From UBA8079 sp049601915 (GTDB lineage: Bacteria > Pseudomonadota > Alphaproteobacteria > UBA6615): a stretch of DNA of 64,000 nucleotides. The translations under genes and the position numbers were made by a program. The notes beneath the pieces were generated by a model, which was not told where the DNA came from, searched no databases, and saw nothing but the letters and a program-made list of their open reading frames with translations. How positions within the stretch are numbered: the first letter of the stretch is position 1; each line of letters opens with the position of its first letter. This document shows, in pieces, positions 57,995 through 64,000 of this stretch. The stretch is taken from the NCBI GenBank assembly GCA_049601915.1, contig JBMYRB010000004.1, forward strand, positions 1 through 64,000, written 5' to 3'.

Positions 57995-59320
57995 ATGAAA
58001 CAGGCAGACAACCAGTCCTCCGCGACCACGCGACCAAACACCAGCAAGGCCCGGCAGCGTCTTCTGACGACAGCCTTCGTGGCAATAACCTGCATATTGG
58101 CAGGCCTCACGGTCTCGCCACCCGCTACGGCGCAAGACGTCCAACGCATCGCCGCGGTGGTGAATGAGAAGGTCATTTCGGTCTTTGACGTGCAGCAGCG
58201 CATGCGGTTGCTCATTTCCTCATCAGGGCTACCCAACAATGCGGAAACTCAACGTCGAATAGCTCCCCAGGTGTTGCGCGAATTGATCGACGAGGCGCTG
58301 CAGAACCAGGAAGCAGAGCGATTGAACATCCGCGTCACGCAACGCGAAATCGACAGCGCGCTGGAGCAGATCGAATCAACAAACAATCTTCCGGCGGGCG
58401 GGTTTGAATCCTTTATCAACCGGCAGGGTATATCGCTCGAGGCCGCCCTCAGTCAGATCAGGTCCAACGTGGCTTGGCAAAAATTACTCGTGCGAACGGT
58501 GCTCCCGACCATCGAAATCGGCGACGAAGAAATCAACGATGTCATATCGCGCATCAAGGCTACCGCCGGGATTACGGAGTACCGGGTTGGCGAAATCCTT
58601 CTGCCCATCGACAACCCGTCCGACGCGGCTGACATCGATATCCTGGCGAACCGGCTCGTAAAGCAGCTGCGCGACGGGGCGGACTTTCGGTCCGTGGCCC
58701 AGCAATTCTCCAAAAGCGCGACAGCCGCGACTGGCGGAGATATTGGCTGGGTCCAACAGGGCGAGCTTGGCCCCACGGTCGATGATGTGATCACGAAGCT
58801 TGAACGCCTGGAGATTTCAGACCCGATCAAAGTGCCCGAGGGCATGCAAATTATCATCCTGATCGACCAGCGCACGAACGAGCCACCCGACCCGAATGAT
58901 CGAACGGTCGCGTTGCGCCAAATGCTATTGTCGGTGGCGCCAGACGCACCGCCCGGCTTCATCGAAGCTCAGCTCCAGACCGCGCGCGCGATCTCGTCCA
59001 GCGTGCGGGGTTGTGCGGATTTCGCGGCCGCGGCCACGGAGGCGGGCAGCCCGCAACCCGCGGCACCGGCCACGTTCAAACTCAAAGACCTGAATGCCGA
59101 ATTGCGAACACTCGCAGCCCAGTTGGACGTCGACCAGGCCAGCGCCCCCATCCGCGTTCCATCTGGGGTTCAGGTTCTGATGATCTGCGATCGGCAGGAA
59201 GATATCGGACCCGATCGGGACGTGATCCGCCGTACGCTTAAGCGTGAACGCATCGACATGCTCTCGCGACGCTATCTGCGTGACTTGCGACGCTCTGCAT
59301 TCGTCGACCTGCGTGTTTAA
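57995..59320 (+). CDS. surA: Periplasmic chaperone and peptidyl-prolyl isomerase SurA
   Basis: SurA escorts unfolded outer-membrane proteins, including LptD, to the assembly machinery. The 441-residue product has a signal peptide (hydrophobic LLTTAFVAITCILAGLTV near 24-41), a SurA_N domain beginning DVQRIAAVVNEKVISVFDV near 48-66, one parvulin-like rotamase domain (EYRVGEILLPIDNPSD near 195-210 to DIGWVQQGELGP near 250) and a C-terminal chaperone segment. It starts at 57995, one base after the lptD stop codon. rsmA follows with an eight-base overlap; the pdxA gene usually found in between is absent. Confidence 0.93.
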   Translation: MKQADNQSSATTRPNTSKARQRLLTTAFVAITCILAGLTVSPPATAQDVQRIAAVVNEKVISVFDVQQRMRLLISSSGLPNNAETQRRIAPQVLRELIDEALQNQEAERLNIRVTQREIDSALEQIESTNNLPAGGFESFINRQGISLEAALSQIRSNVAWQKLLVRTVLPTIEIGDEEINDVISRIKATAGITEYRVGEILLPIDNPSDAADIDILANRLVKQLRDGADFRSVAQQFSKSATAATGGDIGWVQQGELGPTVDDVITKLERLEISDPIKVPEGMQIIILIDQRTNEPPDPNDRTVALRQMLLSVAPDAPPGFIEAQLQTARAISSSVRGCADFAAAATEAGSPQPAAPATFKLKDLNAELRTLAAQLDVDQASAPIRVPSGVQVLMICDRQEDIGPDRDVIRRTLKRERIDMLSRRYLRDLRRSAFVDLRV

Positions 59321-60164
59321 CGCCGACGCACTGCCGCCCCTGCGAGAGATCGTCGGGCGTTTCGAAATCGCCGCACAGAAATCCCTCGGACAGCATTTCC
59401 TGTTCGACCTGAACCTGACGCGGCGCATTGCATACGTGGCGGGAGATCTGTCCGGGATCAACGTGATCGAGATAGGGGCCGGCCCCGGGGGGTTGACGCG
59501 CGCGCTGCTCGAATCTAACGCCCGGCACGTCTATGCCGTCGAACGCGACCCGCGTGCGGTTGCGGCACTGAACGAATTGGCGGAACACGCCATGGGTCGC
59601 CTGACAGTCATATCCGCCGACGCGCTTGAAACGGACCTGGCCGATTTAACACCCTATCCGCGCCGGATCGTCGCCAATCTTCCCTACAATGTCGGCACGC
59701 AGTTACTGGTCAACTGGCTCATGCAGGCGGAGAACTTTCTCGGTTTCACGTTGATGTTCCAGAAGGAGGTCGCGGCGCGGATCGTTGCCGACCAAGGCGG
59801 AAAATCCTATGGCCGGCTCTCCGTTCTCTCGCGCTGGCTGACCGAACCGAGAATCCAATTCGATATCCCGGCGTCAGCATTCGTGCCGCCGCCGAATGTA
59901 ACCTCGAGCGTCGTCAACCTCCAGGTTCGGCCCACCCCCCTGGCCCCCGCCAGCCGGGAACAGCTGGAAATCGTCACACGCGCGGCCTTCGGTCAACGGC
60001 GCAAGATGCTTCGGCGCGCGCTGGCACCGATCGGCGGATCCGATATCCTCTTGGCCGCCAACGTGCCCGAAGATGTTCGCGCCGAAGATCTGAGTGTTGA
60101 ACAATTCTGCGCGATTGCCCGCGTGCTTGCCGAACAACCACTTGCGTACCAGTCCCGTCGGTGA
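59313..60164 (+). CDS. rsmA: 16S rRNA dimethyladenosine methyltransferase RsmA (KsgA)
   Basis: RsmA dimethylates A1518 and A1519 in 16S rRNA, a late check in small-subunit maturation. The 283-residue product has the SAM motif VIEIGAGPGGLTRALL (near 51-66), the acidic YAVERD segment and the N-P-P-Y-like catalytic motif NLPYNVGTQLLVNW near 127-140. Homology begins with LPPLREIVGRFEIAAQKSLGQ, so I start at the GTG at 59313; this overlaps surA by eight bases and gives the family length. Ends in a TGA 12 bases before the small 66-residue frame at 60177. Confidence 0.93.
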   Translation: MFNADALPPLREIVGRFEIAAQKSLGQHFLFDLNLTRRIAYVAGDLSGINVIEIGAGPGGLTRALLESNARHVYAVERDPRAVAALNELAEHAMGRLTVISADALETDLADLTPYPRRIVANLPYNVGTQLLVNWLMQAENFLGFTLMFQKEVAARIVADQGGKSYGRLSVLSRWLTEPRIQFDIPASAFVPPPNVTSSVVNLQVRPTPLAPASREQLEIVTRAAFGQRRKMLRRALAPIGGSDILLAANVPEDVRAEDLSVEQFCAIARVLAEQPLAYQSRR

Positions 60165-60176
60165 CACCGTCTCGGG

Positions 60177-60377
60177 ATGCTGAAACTCCTGAAGAACCGG
60201 AAACCTTCTGTGGGCACCGCGATCAAACGGGGTCCCGACGCCTCCATCCCCGGATTCCGCCATCGGGTGCATGAACCGGAATATGCACGCCTGGGACTTC
60301 CTTTCTGTCGGCAGGATTCAATCCGCAAGCTCGCGGTATTGCTGGATAAGGAAGTCGAGCGGCGTAACGCCGAATAG
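60177..60377 (+). CDS. Uncertain small basic protein, 66 aa
   Basis: A short frame between rsmA and the convergent gmk: MLKLLKNRKPSVGTAIKRGP, then a mixture of basic and acidic residues ending KLAVLLDKEVERRNAE. It has no signal, membrane segment or recognised motif, and no clear Shine-Dalgarno beyond CGGGATG. Its favour is that it does not overlap another gene and has a normal codon look. It could equally be non-coding spacer before gmk. Confidence 0.3.
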   Translation: MLKLLKNRKPSVGTAIKRGPDASIPGFRHRVHEPEYARLGLPFCRQDSIRKLAVLLDKEVERRNAE

Positions 60378-60410
60378 CGCCGGCGCGGTGACGTATCGCG
60401 CTATTGCCGG

Positions 60411-61064
60411 CTATTGCCCCTGCCGCAGCAGGCGCACGAGGTCTGACAGGCCCTCTTGTCGCGCTCTTCGAAGGCGCTCGGCGTCCAGAATAGCCGTCAC
60501 CTTGGCGACGCTGTCTTCGAAGCTTTCATTGACCACCACATAGTCATATTCCGACCAATGTGTGATCTCGTCTGCGGCCTTGGCCATGCGATCGGCAATA
60601 ACCTCATGACTGTCCTGGGCGCGGCTTTGCAACCGCCGTTCAAGCTCGGCCGTCGAGGGCGGCAGGATGAAGACACTCACCAGGTCATCACGGGCGCGTT
60701 CGGCCACCTGCTGCGTGCCTTGCCAATCGAGGTCGAACAGAACATCACGGCCCGCACCCAGCGCCTCATCAACAGGCGCACGCGGGGTCCCATAGTAATT
60801 GTTGAAGACCTTCGCGTATTCGAGCAAGTCCTGGCGATTCACCATCAGGTCGAACTCGGTCCGGTCCACGAAAACATAATGCTCGCCATCCACCTCGCCC
60901 GGGCGCCGCGGGCGGGTCGTCACGGAGATCGACAGAGATATATTTGGGTCACGCTCCAGGACCGCGCGCGAAATTGACGTTTTGCCCGCACCGGAGGGCG
61001 ACGACAGCACGAGCATTAACCCGCGCCGCTTGATCTCCAGCCCGCTGGCCGCATCATCGACCAT
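60411..61064 (-). CDS. gmk: Guanylate kinase
   Basis: Converts GMP to GDP with ATP. The 217-residue product has the P-loop SSPSGAGKTSISRAVLE (residues 21-37; K28), the guanine-binding TTRPRRPGEVDGEHYVFVDR region (48-67) and the GTPRAPVDEALGAGRDVLFDLDWQG segment near 92-116. Slightly extended at the N-terminus (MVDDAASGLEIKRRG). It is nine bases downstream of the yicC-type gene on the same strand, the conserved yicC-gmk pair of alphaproteobacteria. Confidence 0.97.
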   Translation of the reverse strand: MVDDAASGLEIKRRGLMLVLSSPSGAGKTSISRAVLERDPNISLSISVTTRPRRPGEVDGEHYVFVDRTEFDLMVNRQDLLEYAKVFNNYYGTPRAPVDEALGAGRDVLFDLDWQGTQQVAERARDDLVSVFILPPSTAELERRLQSRAQDSHEVIADRMAKAADEITHWSEYDYVVVNESFEDSVAKVTAILDAERLRRARQEGLSDLVRLLRQGQ

Positions 61065-61072
61065 GTCGTGTC

Positions 61073-61963
61073 CTACTCCACATTTTGCACCTGTTCGCGA
61101 AACTGCTCGATCGTCGCCTTCATCGCCAGACCGATCCGGGTCAATTCAACATCCGCCGATTTGGAGCACAGCGTATTCGCTTCCCGGTTCAACTCCTGAC
61201 ACAGGAAGTCGAGCCGGCGCCCGACGGCCTCACCTTCGTCCAACAGCTCCCGCACGGCCGCGACATGCACGGTGAGGCGGTCGAGCTCTTCACGTACGTC
61301 GGCCTTACCCACCAACACGGCCGCCTCTTGGGCCAATCGCTCTTCGGGTAACTTTGGTTCCGCTCCCAACAATTGCTCGACGAGTACCACGAGGCGTTCG
61401 CGGATCGCTTCGGGTTGGGTCGCCGCAGCGTCGGCCGCCTCCTGCGTCAGGCTCTGAAGGATGTCCAGATGGCCCGCCATGATATCATCCAGGCGCTGCC
61501 CCTCGCCGGTCCGCGCGGTCGCCAAAGCCGATAGCATCTCCTCGCCCGACACGATCATCGCCGTCTCGCGCGCCGCGCGTTTATCCTCGTCTTCCGTCGT
61601 GTCGACCGTCTCGAGCATCCCCCGAATCGAAAGCAGCCCCTCGATTGTCAGCGGCGTTTCGGCAATCGCATCACCCAGTTCCGCGCGCAGCGCCTGAACC
61701 TGATCGAGGAGATCGCGATTAATTTGATACTGCGTACTTGCCTGATCTACCCGTTCGAGAGACACCCCCACGGTGATATTGCCGCGCTGGAACTTTTTCG
61801 CCGCCGACACGCGAATCGCCCGCTCGACGGCTTCATAGCCGTTCGGAACGCGACAACGAACATCCAGCCCGCGCGCGTTCACGCTGCGGGCTTCCCAGGT
61901 CCATGCAAAGAGGTCGTCCTGCCCCGCTGTGCAGGCAAAACCGGTCATGCTTTGGAGGGTCAT
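61073..61963 (-). CDS. YicC/YloC family endoribonuclease
   Basis: A 296-residue YicC-type protein. YicC in E. coli is an RNase involved in decay of a small RNA. The N-terminal domain has SMTGFACTAGQDDLFAWTWEA (about 5-25) and VNARGLDVRCRVPNG; the C-terminal part includes RLTVHVAAVRELLDEGEAVGRRLDFLCQELNREANTLCSK (parts: GRRLDFLCQELNREANT near 252-268), the family signature with two conserved acidic/arginine residues. I start at the ATG at 61963; the 33 bases upstream give unrelated sequence. It lies upstream of gmk. Confidence 0.92.
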   Translation of the reverse strand: MTLQSMTGFACTAGQDDLFAWTWEARSVNARGLDVRCRVPNGYEAVERAIRVSAAKKFQRGNITVGVSLERVDQASTQYQINRDLLDQVQALRAELGDAIAETPLTIEGLLSIRGMLETVDTTEDEDKRAARETAMIVSGEEMLSALATARTGEGQRLDDIMAGHLDILQSLTQEAADAAATQPEAIRERLVVLVEQLLGAEPKLPEERLAQEAAVLVGKADVREELDRLTVHVAAVRELLDEGEAVGRRLDFLCQELNREANTLCSKSADVELTRIGLAMKATIEQFREQVQNVE

Positions 61964-62084
61964 GGCGCAGAGAAAGCCACAGTAAAGCCGCTCCACACGG
62001 TGGGACGAAGTGCTGCTATCATGCTTTGCCTTATAGCTTGGCGCCGGATCACCAACAACCCGGCGCGCAACCGCGGAAATTCCG

Positions 62085-62810
62085 GTGCCATCATTCGATA
62101 ATCCCGGTCATATCCTGATTACCGGTGCCTCCAGCGGGATCGGCGCGGCTCTAGCCATCGCCTACGCCGCACCAAAGCGGCGGCTATCACTCGGTGGGCG
62201 CGACGATGCGCGCCTCAATGCGGTCGCCGAGGCCTGCCGGGCCAACGGCGCTGCGTGCGAAACACATAAGGTAGACGTCACAGACCGGGACGGCATGGCC
62301 ACATGGCTTGAGGCGGCCGATTCGGAACGCGCGCTTGATCTGGTCATCGCGAATGCAGGCATCTCTGGCGGCACGATCAAGCTGGGCAACGCACCCAACG
62401 CCAGCGACGCGGAAATTTTCGCCACCAACGTCGACGGGGTGGTCTATTCGGTTGAACCGGCCCTGGCGCGCATGCTGGCGCACAACGCGGGGCAAATCGC
62501 CATTGTTTCGAGCCTCGCCAGCTTTCACGCTTTCGGTGAAGCCCCTGCCTATTGTGCCAGCAAGGCGGCCGTGCGCTATTACGGAGAAGGATTGCAGCGT
62601 GCACATCGAGGTAGCGCGGTGGGCATCAGTGTAATTTGCCCGGGTTTCGTGCGGTCTCCGATGACAGACGCCAATAATTTTCGCATGCCGATGCTGATGG
62701 AGGCCGATAAAGCCGCACAGCGGATCATCCGCGGACTGGCTGCAGGGAAATCACGTGTCGCATTTCCGCTGCCACTTTATCTGGGCATTCGCATGCTCTC
62801 ACTCATCTGA
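62085..62810 (+). CDS. Short-chain dehydrogenase/reductase (SDR), classical type
   Basis: A 241-residue classical SDR. NAD(P) loop is ITGASSGIGAALAIAYA (residues 12-28), NAG in LVIANAGISGG near 88-98, and the catalytic Ser-Tyr-Lys are visible: IVSSLASFHAFG (serine near 142), then YCASKAAVRYYG (tyrosine and lysine near 155-159). Arginine after the first strand suggests NADP use. The C-terminus is about 20 residues short of the usual length, ending YLGIRMLSLI. Translation starts at GTG 62085. It and the next SDR gene are on the strand opposite to yicC and mltG, an insertion within a conserved neighbourhood. Confidence 0.85.
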   Translation: MPSFDNPGHILITGASSGIGAALAIAYAAPKRRLSLGGRDDARLNAVAEACRANGAACETHKVDVTDRDGMATWLEAADSERALDLVIANAGISGGTIKLGNAPNASDAEIFATNVDGVVYSVEPALARMLAHNAGQIAIVSSLASFHAFGEAPAYCASKAAVRYYGEGLQRAHRGSAVGISVICPGFVRSPMTDANNFRMPMLMEADKAAQRIIRGLAAGKSRVAFPLPLYLGIRMLSLI

Positions 62811-62825
62811 ACGGGGAATGAACTT

Positions 62826-63626
62826 ATGGATCAGAAACTGGCGGGAAAAACGGCGCTGGTAACCGGTGCGAGCAGCGGACAGGGTGCCGCGGAAGCCAGC
62901 CTGTTTGCGCAGGCCGGCGCGACGGTTATCCTGACCGATATCGCCGACGATGCCGGCGAAGCCCAGGCTCAGGCCATCCGCGACAACGGCGGCGAGGCGC
63001 ATTACAAGCATCTCGATGTCGCCAGCGAAGACGAATGGGTCTCTGTGATCGACAGCGTCGCTAAGGACCTCGGCGCGCTGAATATTCTCGTCAACAATGC
63101 GGGCATTCCCCTACGCGGCGGTTCGGTGACCAACACCGATCTGGATGACTGGAACCGCCTGTTGTCGATCAATCTCACGGGGCCGTTTCTCGGTATTCGT
63201 ACCGCCGCCCCCCTGATCCGCGACAGCGGCGGCGGTGCCATCGTGAACACCGGCTCCATTGCCGGTCTGACAGGGCATTTCGCGACAGCCTACAGCGCCA
63301 GCAAATGGGGAATCCGCGGCATCACGAAGAGTGCGGCGATGGAACTGGTGGATTGGGGCATTCGCGTGAACGCCGTCCATCCCGGGCTCGTGCATACGCC
63401 GTTGGTGGAAAAATCCGTCGACTTCGTGGACGCGCTGTCCGAACAAACGCCGATGGAACGGGGTGCGAGCTCAGAGGAAATCGCCAAGGTGGTGCTGTTT
63501 CTCGTTTGCGATGATTCGAGCTACATCACCGGCCACGACATCGCCGTCGACGGCGGCTTCACCGATGTCGGCGGCTATTGGCGAGTCCTCAAACAGGTCA
63601 TGGCGCAACCCGATCAGAACATCTGA
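62826..63626 (+). CDS. SDR family oxidoreductase (3-alpha/glucose-1-dehydrogenase-like)
   Basis: A 266-residue classical SDR with the cofactor loop VTGASSGQGAAEASLFAQAG (about 13-32), DITDIA-type aspartate after the second strand (ILTDIADDAG) indicating NAD, NNAGIPLRGG near 88-97, catalytic serine in NTGSIAGLTG near 141-150, and YSASKWGIRG with tyrosine and lysine near 158-167. The substrate is unknown; similar proteins oxidise steroids, sugars or 2,5-dichloro diols. It follows the previous SDR gene after 15 bases, suggesting a two-gene operon; whether both act in one pathway is unknown. Confidence 0.88.
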   Translation: MDQKLAGKTALVTGASSGQGAAEASLFAQAGATVILTDIADDAGEAQAQAIRDNGGEAHYKHLDVASEDEWVSVIDSVAKDLGALNILVNNAGIPLRGGSVTNTDLDDWNRLLSINLTGPFLGIRTAAPLIRDSGGGAIVNTGSIAGLTGHFATAYSASKWGIRGITKSAAMELVDWGIRVNAVHPGLVHTPLVEKSVDFVDALSEQTPMERGASSEEIAKVVLFLVCDDSSYITGHDIAVDGGFTDVGGYWRVLKQVMAQPDQNI

Positions 63627-63657
63627 AACACCAGAATACCTCACCCGGTTGCTGCTG

Positions 63658-64000
63658 TTATCGTGCCCGTAGCTCGCGCTGTATGCGCCGCCAACGCGCC
63701 ACATTACGGTTATGCTCCGCCAGGGTGCGTGCAAAGGCATGCCCACCTGTTCCGTCGGCGACAAAGTAGAGATCTTTCGTTTCGGCCGGATTTAGAACCG
63801 CCTCGATACTCGCGAGCCCGGGATTGGCGATCGGTCCCGGCGGCAGGCCGCGGTGGACATAGGTGTTATAGGGATGGTCCACAGCCAGATCGGCGCGTCG
63901 TAGCGGCCGATCCAGCGGGGTACCATCCTTGGTCAGGCCATACGCGACCGTCGGGTCCGACTGCAGGCGCATGCCTCTATTGAGTCGGTTGATAAATACG
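63658..64000 (-). CDS. mltG: Endolytic murein transglycosylase MltG, C-terminal part (runs off the window)
   Basis: The gene enters from the right edge. The visible part has the family's VFINRLNRGMRLQSDPTVAY motif, then a LPPGPIANPG segment and the terminal ETKDLYFVADGTGGHAFART block near the C-terminus. MltG cleaves nascent peptidoglycan strands at the inner membrane. The catalytic glutamate-containing region of this YceG-like fold is expected before the window edge. It ends with TGA/TAG-side stop at 63658, convergent with the second SDR gene. Confidence 0.93.
   Translation of the reverse strand, partial: VFINRLNRGMRLQSDPTVAYGLTKDGTPLDRPLRRADLAVDHPYNTYVHRGLPPGPIANPGLASIEAVLNPAETKDLYFVADGTGGHAFARTLAEHNRNVARWRRIQRELRAR

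Noticed and set aside
62777..62810. Frameshift at the end of the first SDR gene
   Set aside because: The C-terminus is about 20 residues short, but neither alternative frame gave a recognisable SDR tail, so I treat it as a natural short form.
1..64000. Codon reassignment of TAG to an amino acid
   Set aside because: TAG is the normal stop of rpmG, topA, lptD, gmk, the DUF1330 gene and the Gfo/Idh gene; only two internal TAG codons occur, so reassignment does not fit.
1..64000. tRNA or rRNA genes, CRISPR arrays, insertion sequences, attachment sites, replication origin
   Set aside because: I looked in every intergenic gap for cloverleaf or repeat-spacer patterns, transposase-like frames and DnaA-box clusters and found none.

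Overview
This 64 kb window is a stretch of high-GC chromosome from an alphaproteobacterium, most like a Rhodospirillales-type lineage. The evidence is gene order and gene families: pyrB-pyrC-plsY-dprA-topA-rnr, rpmG next to divK, dinB with an N-terminal zinc ribbon, aspS/rnd/ppx/ppk/hdaA/purM-purN, and pepA/lptF-lptG-lptD-surA-rsmA beside gmk-yicC-mltG are arrangements typical of that class. I found no phage, integrase, transposase, CRISPR array, rRNA or tRNA. The accessory genes are metabolic and mostly sit between 0.1 and 14 kb.

Region 1 (1-14 kb) is accessory metabolism: a Cys/Met-type PLP enzyme, a malate/lactate-type dehydrogenase, a tandem DUF1330 protein, a rhomboid protease, two glutathione transferases, a Gfo/Idh oxidoreductase plus cupin, an OsmC protein divergent from a LysR regulator, a succinate-semialdehyde-type dehydrogenase, an HxlR regulator coupled to a nitronate monooxygenase, a broken Asp/Glu-racemase-like gene and an NmrA-type protein. 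Region 2 (14-24 kb) has an AEC transporter, gatCAB, ruvX with two small two-helix membrane proteins (the second frameshifted), an orphan rfbF, and pyrB-pyrC-plsY. Region 3 (24-36.6 kb) is the information-processing block dprA-topA-rnr, a CtpA-like protease, rpmG, divK, a ROK kinase coupled to dinB, an EipB-type envelope protein and a SPOR lipoprotein. Region 4 (36.8-43 kb) has a quinone oxidoreductase, a VOC protein, pcaD-like hydrolase, aspS and rnd, with a cluster of dispersed palindromic repeats. Region 5 (43-64 kb) is polyphosphate metabolism (ppx, ppk), hdaA, purM-purN, ndk, holC, pepA, the LPS-export genes lptF-lptG-lptD with surA, then rsmA, gmk, yicC, two SDR genes and the 3' end of mltG.

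Functional links: gatCAB and an AspRS of non-discriminating appearance together point to tRNA-dependent amidation; lptF, lptG, lptD and surA form one outer-membrane assembly operon; purM-purN and pyrB-pyrC supply nucleotides. The pyrC product lacks the metal-binding histidines and is more likely a structural partner of PyrB.

The most unusual feature is a set of four interrupted genes in one otherwise intact core chromosome segment: dprA and divK each carry an in-frame TAG in a conserved position, a small membrane-protein paralogue after ruvX has a one-base frameshift, and a racemase-like gene is truncated and frameshifted. TAG is an ordinary terminator elsewhere here, so codon reassignment is unlikely; assembly error, strain-level decay and readthrough remain to be separated. 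Other observations include a perfect 33-bp palindrome over the hxlR-type promoter, a gatA C-terminus written by a dispersed repeat, a probable CTG start for purM and a probably leaderless pyrB.
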